DNA of 64,000 bases from Silvania hatchlandensis (GCF_025564065.1 NZ_JAMGZK010000044.1:62001-126000); one strand, 5' to 3'. Shown: positions 43,243 to 51,421, numbered from the stretch's first letter. Program-made: numbers and translations. Notes: generated from the letters alone by a model not told the origin.

Positions 43243-43824
43243 ATGCCATCAAAACGTGCAGAAATACGCATCATCGACAGCACCATACTGTCCGATGACT
43301 GGTATTCACTTAAGAAATACACCTTTGAACTTCAGCGACAAAAGGGAGAGTGGCAGCGTCAAAGCCGTGAGGTTTACGATCGGGGCAACGGGGCCACCAT
43401 TCTGCTGTATAACCGCGAGCGGAAAACGGTGATCCTCACCCGGCAGTTCCGTTTTCCGGTGTTTATGAATGGTCACGACGGCTATCTGATCGAAGCGGCA
43501 GCCGGTCTGCTCGACAACATGGACCCCGAAAGCCGCATCAAAGCGGAAGCCGAAGAAGAGACGGGCTTTCAGGTTTCCCATGTGGAGAAGGTTTTTGAAG
43601 CCTACATGAGTCCAGGCTCGGTGACCGAAAAGCTCTACTTTTACATCGCGGAATACGATGCAGGTGACAAGGTCAGCGCGGGCGGTGGCATAGAAGCAGA
43701 AGGCGAGGATATCGAAGTGCTGGAGATGCCGCTCGACGCCGCGCTTGCAGCCGTGGAAAGTGGCCTTATCGTGGATGGTAAAACCATCATGCTGCTGTAT
43801 CACGTGGCGCTGAAGGGCATTTAA
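43243..43824 (+). CDS. NudK-like Nudix hydrolase
   Basis: A 193-residue Nudix protein closely resembling GDP-mannose pyrophosphatase NudK (YffH). Shared blocks: REVYDRGNGATILLYNRERK, then VILTRQFRFPVFMNG, a Nudix box GLLDNMDPESRIKAEAEEETGF (GX5EX7REUXEEXGU with Ala in place of the usual Arg in the REUXEE part), YMSPGSVTEKLYFYIAEY and EGEDIEVLEMPL. Expected to hydrolyse nucleotide sugars or ADP-ribose. The start at 43243 has AAAGGAG upstream. It is divergent from the DeoR gene. E. coli NudK differs enough that this may be a paralogue. Confidence 0.87.
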   Translation: MPSKRAEIRIIDSTILSDDWYSLKKYTFELQRQKGEWQRQSREVYDRGNGATILLYNRERKTVILTRQFRFPVFMNGHDGYLIEAAAGLLDNMDPESRIKAEAEEETGFQVSHVEKVFEAYMSPGSVTEKLYFYIAEYDAGDKVSAGGGIEAEGEDIEVLEMPLDAALAAVESGLIVDGKTIMLLYHVALKGI

Positions 43825-43867
43825 AGAGAGGGGATGTCGGCCTCCGCTGAAGCCGACATCGCTGAGA

Positions 43868-44215
43868 TTATTTCTTCTTGTTCAGCATCGCCTGTAAATT
43901 GGCAAACGGGTTGTAGGTGGCTTCGCCGACATCTTTCTGCGCATCTTCACCCGCCACCACGGTGCTGCCGTACTGGTCCGCTTCGGTGTACTTTGAGTGC
44001 TCGTGGTCATGGCAAAACAGGCACAACAGCTCCCAGTTGCTGCCATCTTCCGGGTTATTGGTGTGATCGTGGTCGATATGGTGAACCGTCAGTTCGCGCA
44101 GGTTGGAATAGACAAATTCGCGCGAGCAGCGTCCGCAGACCCACGGATAGATTTTGAGGGCTTTCTCACGGTAGCCGCTTTCCAGCCGGGTGTAGTTTTT
44201 AGGGATCAGAGCCAT
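43868..44215 (-). CDS. yajD: HNH nuclease-family protein YajD
   Basis: A 115-residue protein almost identical to E. coli YajD, with an HNH/zinc-ribbon motif: CGRCSREF, LTVHHIDHDHTNNPEDGSNWELLCLFCHDHEH. The catalytic-type HHIDHDH and four zinc-binding cysteines are intact. Its in vivo substrate is unknown. It converges on the NudK-like gene with a 43-bp gap. Confidence 0.95.
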   Translation of the reverse strand: MALIPKNYTRLESGYREKALKIYPWVCGRCSREFVYSNLRELTVHHIDHDHTNNPEDGSNWELLCLFCHDHEHSKYTEADQYGSTVVAGEDAQKDVGEATYNPFANLQAMLNKKK

Positions 44216-44330
44216 GATGATGTTACCTGTTACAAAGCGATTATTTTACGTCAGTCCTTTCAATATATCTTATCCGGAAAAAAGATGCCCCTGACAAGTC
44301 AATGTGCTCTTTAGAGTTCGGTTACAAGTC

Positions 44331-44360
44331 TTTAAAAAGCACTTTTATTGGTGCTATTAT
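44331..44360 (+). promoter_or_regulatory. Operator/promoter of the toxin-antitoxin pair
   Basis: AGCAC (44338-44342) and GTGCT (44351-44355) form an inverted repeat directly before TATTAT (44355-44360), with TTTAAA (44331-44336) as a possible -35. The position is typical for antitoxin autorepression. Confidence 0.45.
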
Positions 44361-44385
44361 AAAGGTGTCTACCCGGAGGAATATG

Positions 44386-44640
44386 ATGCCCTACGAAATC
44401 CTGTCAAACATTGCAGCCAGTATCACTGACTTAAAAAAAGACCCAATGGGGACGGTTAAGTCAGGTGAGGGAGCGGCAATCGCCATTCTCAATCGCAACG
44501 AACCCGCGTTTTACTGTGTCCCGCCCTCTATGTACGCGTATCTGATGGAGCTGGTGGAAGATGCAGAACTCGGCCGACTGGTCGACGAACGTATGGCCGA
44601 CCTGAGCCAGGCGGTGGAGGTCAATCTGGATGACTTATAA
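44386..44640 (+). CDS. stbD: StbD/RelB-type antitoxin
   Basis: An 84-residue antitoxin of the Phd/YefM-RelB type resembling StbD: MPYEILSNIAASITDLKKDP then MGTVKSGEGAAIAILNRNEPAFYCVPPSMYAYLME. The N-terminal part binds DNA and the C-terminal tail (about 55-84) should cover the toxin. GGAGGA precedes tandem ATGs at 44383 and 44386; the second has better spacing. It overlaps the toxin gene by 11 bp. Confidence 0.88.
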   Translation: MPYEILSNIAASITDLKKDPMGTVKSGEGAAIAILNRNEPAFYCVPPSMYAYLMELVEDAELGRLVDERMADLSQAVEVNLDDL

Positions 44641-44917
44641 GCTCAAGTTTATCCCTGTCGCCAAAAAGGAGTGGGATAAGCTGGGGCACGTTGTCCGGGA
44701 CCAGTTTAAGAAGAAGTTAGCCGAGCGCCTGGAAAACCCGCGTGTACCGGCCGACCAGCTCCATGGGCGTAAAGATCAGTACAAAATCAAGCTGCGCAAA
44801 TTAGGCTACCGTCTGGTCTATCTGGTTGAAGACGACACGATCACGGTGTTTGTACTGGGCGTCGGTAAACGCAATAACAACGATGTGTACGACATCACCG
44901 CAAACCGAATTCTTTGA
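44630..44917 (+). CDS. stbE: StbE/RelE-type toxin
   Basis: A 95-residue RelE-superfamily toxin (MTYKLKFIPVAKKEWDKLGH; KKKLAERLENPR; YKIKLRKLGYRLVYLVEDDTITVFVLGVGKRNNNDVY). The Arg/Lys/Tyr-rich core fits mRNA-cleaving, ribosome-dependent toxins of this fold. The start lies inside the antitoxin gene, so translation is coupled and antitoxin is made first. Likely chromosomal genomic-stability or stress module. Confidence 0.88.
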   Translation: MTYKLKFIPVAKKEWDKLGHVVRDQFKKKLAERLENPRVPADQLHGRKDQYKIKLRKLGYRLVYLVEDDTITVFVLGVGKRNNNDVYDITANRIL

Positions 44918-45082
44918 TGATGATGAAGTCAGCCGCCTGTTCTCACCCGATCTTAAGATAGAAATCGAGGCGCTATTCGCGCTCTGATGGCTTTACGCCG
45001 GACTGCACCCATCGTCCGGCTGCGTATCCTATACTTCAAAAACTGCACATCGCGGGGTGATATCCTTTAAAGAGGAACAATC

Positions 45083-45580
45083 ATAATTGCCAATGCTATC
45101 CGCTTGATTCTGACAAATATTCCGCTGGTCATGTTTATTCTCGCCTCCCTTATTCCCTTACTCAGTCATCGACAATCAGGTCGCTACGCCGAGCGTTATT
45201 TATCCTGGCTTCTGTTGCTCTCCATCGGGGTCGCGTCCCTGTGGGCGGGTCTTTACCATACGCTTTCGCCGCAAACCGCTGCGGCATTCATTGGTTGGCA
45301 AAGTAGCCCCTTCCAGTTCGAAATGGGCATGGCCGATATAGCGTTAGGCGTGGTAGCCATCGTCTCTTTCTGGCGAGGCCTGGAATTCAAATTCGCGGTG
45401 GTGCTGTGGGTGGTCATTGAATTTGCTGGCCTGGTGTACGGGCATTTCCACCAGCTTGCCACCACTGGCGATCATCAGGCAGGCAATGCCGGGATTTTAC
45501 TCGGCCTGACGATTATCCATGTTGTTCTGCTCCCCCTGCTGTGGATCCTGGCCCGCAGGGCTGCGGGCCAACGGTATTAA
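45083..45580 (+). CDS. DUF6790-like membrane protein with aberrant start codon
   Basis: About 165 residues, five hydrophobic segments (IPLVMFILASLIPLLSH; YLSWLLLLSIGVASLWAGLY; MGMADIALGVVAIVSFWRG; FKFAVVLWVVIEFAGLVYG; GILLGLTIIHVVLLPLLWIL). The reading frame extends upstream to an ATA at 45083 placed 7 bp after AGAGG, where an ATG would be expected; the first standard start in frame is TTG at 45104, 28 bp from that site. Either the start has mutated or a rare start is used. It overlaps the convergent MFS gene by 4 bp. Family name tentative. Confidence 0.65.
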   Translation: MIANAIRLILTNIPLVMFILASLIPLLSHRQSGRYAERYLSWLLLLSIGVASLWAGLYHTLSPQTAAAFIGWQSSPFQFEMGMADIALGVVAIVSFWRGLEFKFAVVLWVVIEFAGLVYGHFHQLATTGDHQAGNAGILLGLTIIHVVLLPLLWILARRAAGQRY

Positions 45581-46800
45581 TCTGATTCATGGCTAAGCTG
45601 CGCCAGTGAAGGCGACACGCGCGTCAGCCACCAGAAAACCAGCGCCAGCAGGCTGACCGCCGCACCCAGCAGGCACACGCCGTGCCAGCCCAGATGGGCA
45701 TAGGTGACGGTGGTGCCAATCGCCCCCAGCCCACTGCCGAGAGCATAAAACAGCATATACAGGCCGACCAGCCGACTGTGCGCTTCCGGCCGGGTACGGA
45801 ATATCAGGCTCTGATTGGTGACGTGCAGCGCCTGGCCCCCCAGATCCAGCAGCACGATGCCGATCACCAGCGCCCACAGCGAGGTTTCCATTAGCGACAG
45901 CGGCCACCAGGCCAGCAGCAGCAGCGTCAGCGCCAGCGCGCTGGTGAGCTGGGCGTGGCCGCCATCGGCCCACTGCCCGGCACGCGCGGCGGCCAACGCG
46001 CCAACCACGCCAACCAGCCCGAAGGTGCCAATTAGAGTGTGCGAGAAGCTGTAAGGCGGGGCGCTCAGGGGCAGCGTCAACGCGCTCCAGAAAATATTAA
46101 AGGCGGCAAACATCAGCAGCGCCAGGGTGCCGCGCACCTGCAGCACCTTTTCCTCGCGCAGTAGCGTCAACATGGAGCCCAGCAGGCGCGAATAGCTCAG
46201 CCCGTGGGAGGCCGGGGGCAGGGCGGGCAACCGTCGCCACAGTGGGATCGCAACGAGCAGCATTAGCATCGCCGCACCGAAATAGACTCCGCGCCAGCCC
46301 GCCAGGTCGCTGATCCCCCCGGCAAAGACCCTCGCCAGCAGCAACCCGATAAAGACCCCGCTTTGCGCCGTACCCACCACGCGACCCTGTTCATGCGGGG
46401 CGGCGGCGCTGGCCGCATAGGCGATCAGCCCCTGGGTCATCGCCGTGCCGAGCAGGCCGACGGCGAGCATGCCCGCCAGCAGCGCCGGAGCGGACTGCGC
46501 CATCCCCACAGCGACCAGCGCGACCATTAGCCCCAGCAGCTGCAGTGCCATCAGGCGGCGGCGATCCACCCGGTCGCCCAGCGGCACCAGAAACAATAGC
46601 GCCAGCGCGCAGCCGGTCTGGGTGGCGGTGATCACCCCGCCCACCGCCGCATGGCTGATGGCGAAATCCCGCGCCAGGGCGTCCAGCAGCGGTTGGGCGT
46701 AATAGACATTGGCCACGCTCAGGCCGCTGGCGATGGCGAACAGCCACACCAGGCTGGGTGACATATTTTGTCCCGAGGGTGATGCAAGAGAGGCTTTCAT
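45577..46800 (-). CDS. MFS drug/metabolite exporter
   Basis: A 407-residue major-facilitator protein with 12 membrane segments. Signatures: ASGLSVANVYYAQPLLDALARDF, DRVDRRRLMALQLLG (loop 2-3 motif), and motif C-like GVFIGLLLARVFAGGISD. The start at 46800 is favoured over an upstream extension because the predicted cytosolic N-terminus then begins MKASLASPSG. It is divergent from the HxlR regulator gene across a 107-bp region with an inverted repeat, the standard pattern of a regulated exporter. Substrate unknown. Confidence 0.87.
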   Translation of the reverse strand: MKASLASPSGQNMSPSLVWLFAIASGLSVANVYYAQPLLDALARDFAISHAAVGGVITATQTGCALALLFLVPLGDRVDRRRLMALQLLGLMVALVAVGMAQSAPALLAGMLAVGLLGTAMTQGLIAYAASAAAPHEQGRVVGTAQSGVFIGLLLARVFAGGISDLAGWRGVYFGAAMLMLLVAIPLWRRLPALPPASHGLSYSRLLGSMLTLLREEKVLQVRGTLALLMFAAFNIFWSALTLPLSAPPYSFSHTLIGTFGLVGVVGALAAARAGQWADGGHAQLTSALALTLLLLAWWPLSLMETSLWALVIGIVLLDLGGQALHVTNQSLIFRTRPEAHSRLVGLYMLFYALGSGLGAIGTTVTYAHLGWHGVCLLGAAVSLLALVFWWLTRVSPSLAQLSHESD

Positions 46801-46818
46801 GATGTCGGTGCCGTCCAA

Positions 46819-46878
46819 TCTGGTTGCAAAAAGAAACTGATTGAATGCTAGGTCAGCTAGTTTTAAAATGCAACCAGA
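46819..46878. promoter_or_regulatory. Inverted repeat in the MFS/HxlR divergent region
   Basis: TCTGGTTGCA (46819-46828) and its exact complement TGCAACCAGA (46869-46878) lie 40 bp apart between the two divergent starts. CTAGGTCAGCTAG lies between them. This is a probable operator pair for the HxlR regulator. Confidence 0.55.
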
Positions 46879-46907
46879 CACTCGGCCTTTTTTCAGCAGG
46901 AGACGCC

Positions 46908-47345
46908 ATGCCGCCCCGTAAACCCTTGAGCAATCAACCCTGTCCCGTGGCGCGAACCGTGGATCTGATTGGCGATCGCTGGTCGCTGCTGATCGTGCGC
47001 GATGCCTTTGACGGCATACGCCGGTTTGGTGATTTCCAGCGCAGTCTGGGAATGGCGAAAAACATCCTCACCGACAGGCTCAACACGCTGGTTGAGGCGG
47101 GGATCCTCATTCGACAGGACGCCTCGGACGGCACGGCGTATCAGGAATATGTCCTGACCCCGCAGGGTGAAAGTCTGTTTACGGTGGTGGTGGCGCTACG
47201 TCAGTGGGGCGAACAGCACCTGTTCGCACCCGGCGAGCGCCATTCGGTGCTGATCGACAAGCGCACCGGCAAAGCGGTGCCGCCGCTGGTGCTGCAGGTA
47301 TTACCTGCCGCCACCGAAGTGCAGAAAGTTACCCCCGGTGAGTAA
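46908..47345 (+). CDS. HxlR-family transcriptional regulator
   Basis: A 145-residue winged-helix regulator of the HxlR family with the family's cysteine at the start of the core (NQPCPVARTVDLIGDRWSLLIVRDAFDGIRRFGDFQRSLGMAKNILTDRLNTLVEAGILIRQ). Such proteins sense oxidants, aldehydes or quinones through that cysteine. The ATG at 46908 is preferred: the family begins shortly before the CP motif and AGGAGA lies upstream. It very probably controls the divergent MFS gene. Confidence 0.9.
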   Translation: MPPRKPLSNQPCPVARTVDLIGDRWSLLIVRDAFDGIRRFGDFQRSLGMAKNILTDRLNTLVEAGILIRQDASDGTAYQEYVLTPQGESLFTVVVALRQWGEQHLFAPGERHSVLIDKRTGKAVPPLVLQVLPAATEVQKVTPGE

Positions 47346-47521
47346 CGTTTTTATTACCGCACTTTTGCAGAACATTCACCGGTGAAAGGCAATTGGATCA
47401 CATACCTGAATGCTGCATAAACGGTTGTTATTCAGGGGCTGAATATGTTCAGGAGGGATATCGCCTTTAGCGCAGAGGGAATAGTATCTGCTCCTGGTTA
47501 CTCCCTATAAAAAAGGCATAT

Positions 47522-47812
47522 ATGAAAAAGTTAATGATTGCAGTGGTTGCTGCCGTGGCCCTGTCGGGTTGTGCGCAACAGACCTTTAAAGTGAATAATG
47601 GCATTGTTGAAAAACCGACTCAGGAAACGCGCCACTCGTTCTTCGTGAACGGTATCGGTCAGTCCAAAACGATTGATGCAGCTCAGGTGTGCGGCGGTGC
47701 AGACAAAGTGGTGCGTACCGAAGTGCAGGAAGCCGGCACTGACGTTCTGTTCCGCATCATCACCCTGGGGATCTACACCCCGCGTGAAGCGCGCGTTTAC
47801 TGCGCGAAATAA
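47522..47812 (+). CDS. bor: Bor-family outer-membrane lipoprotein
   Basis: A 96-residue lipoprotein: signal MKKLMIAVVAAVALSGC with a clear lipobox (LSGC, Cys17), then AQQTFKVNNG, HSFFVNGIGQSKTIDAAQVCGG and the conserved FRIITLGIYTPREARVYC. This matches lambda Bor and its Iss relatives, which protect against serum killing. No phage genes are nearby. Upstream (47405-47436) lies an inverted repeat CCTGAAT/ATTCAGG, with another CTGAA-N4-TTCAG after it. Confidence 0.93.
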   Translation: MKKLMIAVVAAVALSGCAQQTFKVNNGIVEKPTQETRHSFFVNGIGQSKTIDAAQVCGGADKVVRTEVQEAGTDVLFRIITLGIYTPREARVYCAK

Positions 47813-47820
47813 GCGTAATG

Positions 47821-47853
47821 GCAGGTATCGCACGATGCCTGCTTTGCTTTTTC
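47821..47853 (+). terminator. Terminator of the bor-like gene
   Basis: GCAGGTATCG - CA - CGATGCCTGC (one G-T pair) followed by TTTGCTTTTTC, 8 bp after the stop. Confidence 0.75.
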
Positions 47854-48538
47854 AGAACGGGCTGGCATGGCGGGCGGTAATTTTCTCTCCGCTGACGGGA
47901 TGCACAAAATGCAGCTCGCTGGCGTGCAGCATCAGCCGGGGCGTATCTTCGGTGCCGGGTGGCAGCAGGCCGCCGTACAGATCGCAGCCCAGAATAGGGT
48001 GGCCGAGCTGCTGGCAGTGAATGCGCAGCTGGTGGGTGCGCCCGGTCTCTGGGGTCAGTTCTACCCGCGTCAGCGGGCCTTCTTGTGCGCGATCCAGGCG
48101 CTCAATCACCCGATAGCGGGAGCGGGCCGGCTTGCCGGTAATCGCGCATATCGACATCAGCGGGAACAGGGCCGGATCTTTGGCAATGGCCGCGTCAATC
48201 ACCCCTTCGTCCTTCTCCAGATGCCCGCACAGCAGGGCGCTGTACACCTTGCTCACCGTGCGCTGGCTGAACTGCTGGCATAGCGCGGCATTGATTGGCT
48301 TATTACGCGCAATCACCATCAGCCCGGAAGTGCCAAAATCCAGACGATGGACTAGCGTGCAGCCGGGGAAAATCTGCACCAGCCGATGGTGCACTGAATC
48401 GAGGTTTTGCGGATTTTTGCCCGACAGGCTGAGCAGCCCGGCGGGTTTGTTAATCAGCACCAGGTGCTCGTCCTGATACAGCGTCTCGATCTGCGCGTGG
48501 CACGGCGGGGCAATAAAATGATCAACAATCGTAGACAT
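47852..48538 (-). CDS. RluA-family pseudouridine synthase
   Basis: A 228-residue RNA pseudouridine synthase. The catalytic aspartate lies in VHRLDFGTSGLMVIARN near residues 62-78; KVYSALL, LTRVELTPETGRTHQLRIHCQQLGHPILGCDLYGG and RLMLHASELHFVHP complete the RluA pattern. There is no S4 domain. It modifies rRNA or tRNA, but the position is not predictable from this sequence; length and motif fit the RluA/YjbO-like short group. Convergent with the bor-like gene. Confidence 0.9.
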   Translation of the reverse strand: MSTIVDHFIAPPCHAQIETLYQDEHLVLINKPAGLLSLSGKNPQNLDSVHHRLVQIFPGCTLVHRLDFGTSGLMVIARNKPINAALCQQFSQRTVSKVYSALLCGHLEKDEGVIDAAIAKDPALFPLMSICAITGKPARSRYRVIERLDRAQEGPLTRVELTPETGRTHQLRIHCQQLGHPILGCDLYGGLLPPGTEDTPRLMLHASELHFVHPVSGEKITARHASPF

Positions 48539-48597
48539 CAGGCAGCCCGCAGGAAGAGTGGACGCGGATAATACCCAATTTCCCGCCGACTGGCGAA

Positions 48598-49179
48598 TCA
48601 GGCTGCCAGCCAGCGCTGACCCGCTGCTTTCATATTGCTCTCAAGCTCGCTGCCCCGGGTGGCGAAGACGCGCCCAAGCGGGAAGCCGCTCTGCTCCAGC
48701 AAATACGCCAGCGTGGCATATTCACGGGGATACTTCGCCACGACGTTCCGATCAATCTCCACCGGACCCAGCGGGAAGGTAAATGTCCCCATGTCGTACA
48801 CGCTCTGACGACGAAACAGCTTCCAAACTCCGTCTCTTTTCTCGGCCAGATCATAAAAACGATTGTGGCATTCACAGCCGATATTCAGGGTGACGTTCTC
48901 GGCGATGATAATGGCGTTGGTTTCCAGGATCGCTTTGTCACCGCGGGCATTGAAAGTCACCGCAGGGGAGGCAATCAGGTGTTTGGTGCGCAGATCCGAG
49001 GCGCCCATCCGCATTGAGCCCTCGACAAAATCGCTCCCCAGTCCCTCGAACCAGGTGATTTCAATGGTGCCATCCGGGTGGAACAGGTCACGTAGCTGCG
49101 CCCATTCGCCCAGATCCCGGTGCATCCAGCCATTCATCAGGTCATTGAGTTGTTCACGGTCGTTAAGTTGAATCGTCAT
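48598..49179 (-). CDS. SnoaL/NTF2-like protein
   Basis: A 193-residue NTF2-like (SnoaL) fold protein: N-terminal REQLNDLMNGWMHRDLGEWA then QLRDLFHPDGTIEITWFEGLGSDFVEG, central HLIASPAVTFNARGDKAILETN and CHNRFYDLAEKRDGVWKLFRRQSVYD. It binds small hydrophobic ligands or acts as a hydratase/isomerase. It is divergent from the LysR gene at 49289, which is the likely regulator. Exact activity unknown. Confidence 0.85.
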   Translation of the reverse strand: MTIQLNDREQLNDLMNGWMHRDLGEWAQLRDLFHPDGTIEITWFEGLGSDFVEGSMRMGASDLRTKHLIASPAVTFNARGDKAILETNAIIIAENVTLNIGCECHNRFYDLAEKRDGVWKLFRRQSVYDMGTFTFPLGPVEIDRNVVAKYPREYATLAYLLEQSGFPLGRVFATRGSELESNMKAAGQRWLAA

Positions 49180-49288
49180 TTCGCGGTCTCCGGTGAGCTA
49201 ACGAGATGCAGTGTGCGACGTAAAAAAGCTAAAATGAAATATATAGATATTACCGATCAATCAATTTTAGTTATTGATAGGGAGCGGC

Positions 49289-50173
49289 ATGGATTTACGT
49301 CACCTGCGCTACTTTTTAGCCGTGGCCGAAGAGGGCCACTTTGGCCGGGCCGCCGCGCGGCTGAACATTGTCCAGCCCGCACTCAGCATGCAGATCAAGG
49401 CGCTGGAAGAGGAGCTGGGCGGTGCGTTGTTTGTCCGTAGCAGTCGTCGGGTCGAGCTGACCGATGCCGGGGTATTGCTGCAAATTGAAGCCCGACGGAC
49501 GCTGGAGCAGGCCGAGCATACCCGGCTGACCGTCGAACGCGCCTTGCGGGGTGAGACGGGCCGGGTGCGGGTGGGGTTTGCCGGTAATGCCATCTTCAGC
49601 GGCAAACTGACCGCCGACCTGCGCCGGTTTCACCAGCGCTATCCCGATGCCGAGCTGACGATCGATGAAGTCGGCCCGCAGGAGCAGGTCGAGGCGATCC
49701 TTGCCGGGCATCTGGATATTGGTTACACCCCGGCGCACAGCAATACAGTGGGCCCGGATCTGGCGGTCAGGCGGATTGGTGACTGGGAGATGCTGGTCGC
49801 CCTGCCAGAGGATCATGCCCTGGTCGCCCATGACTGCTTAACCATCGCTATGCTTGCCGGGCAACCGCTGGTGCTGTATGAGGCCCACGACGTGCATGAG
49901 CATCTGGTTATGCTGCTCACGCAGAAGCTTGGCTCGCGATGTCATATCGCCTGGCGCGCCCACAGCACGCTGAGTACACTGGCGATTGCGGCCACCGGGC
50001 TGGGGCTGGCACTGGTCCCGGCACCGTTGCAGCAGGTCCATATTCCCGGTCTGGTGTATCGCCCGCTAAAAGAAGCGGATTTAACCGCCAATCTGGTGCT
50101 GATTAGTCGGGCGCAGGAGGCCAGCGCAAGCGTAAAAGCGTATCTTGAGCTGGTTATTGGGCCGGTTTATTGA
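49289..50173 (+). CDS. LysR-type regulator (CbnR/BenM-like)
   Basis: A 294-residue LysR regulator whose N-terminus (MDLRHLRYFLAVAEEGHFGR; AAARLNIVQPALSMQIKALEEELGGALFVR) is of the aromatic-catabolism type. The effector domain starts near residue 90 (GRVRVGFAGNAIF). The ATG at 49289 is preferred because GGGAGCGG lies 5-10 nt upstream and the family begins MDLRHLRYF. Divergent from the SnoaL gene, so it probably activates that gene. Inducer unknown. Confidence 0.9.
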   Translation: MDLRHLRYFLAVAEEGHFGRAAARLNIVQPALSMQIKALEEELGGALFVRSSRRVELTDAGVLLQIEARRTLEQAEHTRLTVERALRGETGRVRVGFAGNAIFSGKLTADLRRFHQRYPDAELTIDEVGPQEQVEAILAGHLDIGYTPAHSNTVGPDLAVRRIGDWEMLVALPEDHALVAHDCLTIAMLAGQPLVLYEAHDVHEHLVMLLTQKLGSRCHIAWRAHSTLSTLAIAATGLGLALVPAPLQQVHIPGLVYRPLKEADLTANLVLISRAQEASASVKAYLELVIGPVY

Positions 50174-50211
50174 GAAGGTCAGGGCTATTTCACCCAGATG
50201 AGGCATCAGTC

Positions 50212-50676
50212 ATGATGACATTACGTTCCCTGCATGAGGATGAATATCCTGCTTATCTTGCGTACTTTATTCCTGATTACGCAGATGAGATCGCAGCAAA
50301 TTACCGGCTTCCTCACAGCGAAGCCATCGCAAGGGCGAAACAGGAGACAGCGGACCTGCTGCCCCAAGGGGCCAATACGCCCGGGCAGGTGTTGCTGTGT
50401 CTGATTCACGATGACAGGCATGTGGGCTATCTGTGGTACAAGCCGGATACCGCCGCGCGCGCTGCGTTTATTTATGATTTCCACATCCTGAAAGCGTACC
50501 AGGGGCAGGGGTTGGGAAAACAGGCGCTCCACGCTTTAGAGCAGGATTTGCGGCAAAACGGCTTTGAACAGATCAAACTCCGCGTTGCCGGGGATAACGC
50601 CCGCGCCCGATCGCTTTACGAGACCAGCGGCTTTGGGGTGACGGGCGTCAATATGAGCAAGACGATTACGCCGTGA
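50212..50676 (+). CDS. GNAT-family N-acetyltransferase
   Basis: About 154 residues with a GNAT fold: EDEYPAYLAYFIPDYADEIAAN, IYDFHILKAYQGQGLGKQALHALEQDL (motif A, Q/R-x-x-G-x-G) and LRVAGDNARARSLYETSGFGVTG. It acetylates an amine of an unknown acceptor using acetyl-CoA. Start choice is uncertain (ATG 50212 or 50215; upstream GTG-type starts exist) because no strong ribosome site is visible. It lies 38 bp after the LysR gene in the same direction and may be co-transcribed. Confidence 0.85.
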   Translation: MMTLRSLHEDEYPAYLAYFIPDYADEIAANYRLPHSEAIARAKQETADLLPQGANTPGQVLLCLIHDDRHVGYLWYKPDTAARAAFIYDFHILKAYQGQGLGKQALHALEQDLRQNGFEQIKLRVAGDNARARSLYETSGFGVTGVNMSKTITP

Positions 50677-50788
50677 AGGCGTGATGCCTACCTTTTCAGG
50701 GAGTAATGGCCGGACGCGTTTCTGTTCCCTTTGATTAGCACCCATAATTATCCGCTCAGTCTGGCTTAGTCATCGTAGGGGAATGTGA

Positions 50789-51373
50789 ATGCGTCAATTG
50801 TCTGTACTCTGTTCGCTCTTACTGCTCAGCGGATGCGTCGTCAGCTCGCCGCAAAAATCGCAATACCAGGCGGAATACCCTAACCGGCAGGATATTCGCA
50901 GCCACAGCCTGTACCGGTTTGTGACCACACCGCTGAAACCGGGCGGGGATGAGTACAAGGGGACTGATGACTTAGCCCTGCTGTTCTATGTCAGCAGTAA
51001 AAACGCGGCTACGGTGGAGTTACGCTTCAACTATCCGGCAAAAACATTGCAGGCCACATCGCTGGATGCGCAAAACAACGCGCTGAGCCAGCAAACCTGG
51101 GCCCTGCTCGATGAGTCAGCGGCCAAACCCACCGATTCGAATAGCCGTCACTTCTGGCTGACCAAAGACGGCGTGCTAAGAACCCAATATAAAAACTGCA
51201 CCCCGGATATGAGCGTCGGCTGTCGCTGGGTGGATCGAGAGATGTTTATTACCCGCAGCGGGGATATGGCGGTGCAGTACGCCGAAGGCAGCGCGGGGAT
51301 GGCGTTCCTGGTGATTCCTTTTTATGGTTCGCAGAAATACCTGGGGATATTCCCGAAGGTTGCCGGGACATAA
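50789..51373 (+). CDS. Hypothetical lipoprotein
   Basis: A 194-residue lipoprotein: signal MRQLSVLCSLLLLSGC with Cys16 as the lipidation site, followed by VVSSPQKSQYQAEYPNRQDI. The mature part contains LALLFYVSSKNAATVELRFN, and FWLTKDGVLRTQYKNCTPDMSVGCRWVDREMF with two cysteines. Gly-rich end VIPFYGSQKYLGIFPKVAGT. No family recognised. AGGGGAATGTG lies before the ATG. Monocistronic, followed by a repeat hairpin. Confidence 0.75.
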   Translation: MRQLSVLCSLLLLSGCVVSSPQKSQYQAEYPNRQDIRSHSLYRFVTTPLKPGGDEYKGTDDLALLFYVSSKNAATVELRFNYPAKTLQATSLDAQNNALSQQTWALLDESAAKPTDSNSRHFWLTKDGVLRTQYKNCTPDMSVGCRWVDREMFITRSGDMAVQYAEGSAGMAFLVIPFYGSQKYLGIFPKVAGT

Positions 51374-51390
51374 TCCCGCGCCAGACGGTT

Positions 51391-51413
51391 CCCTCTCCCT
51401 GAATGGAGAGGGA
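51391..51413. repeat. Palindromic repeat, fourth copy
   Basis: CCCTCTCCCT-GAAT-GGAGAGGG between the lipoprotein stop and the convergent HlyD-family stop. It is the same palindrome family as 7949-8031, acting here as a shared 3' hairpin. Confidence 0.65.
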
Positions 51414-51421
51414 GAAAACCG

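Noticed and set aside
44340..44920. StbDE pair as evidence for a plasmid or integrated element
   Set aside because: No replication, partition, integrase or transfer gene lies near; toxin-antitoxin pairs of this type are common on chromosomes.
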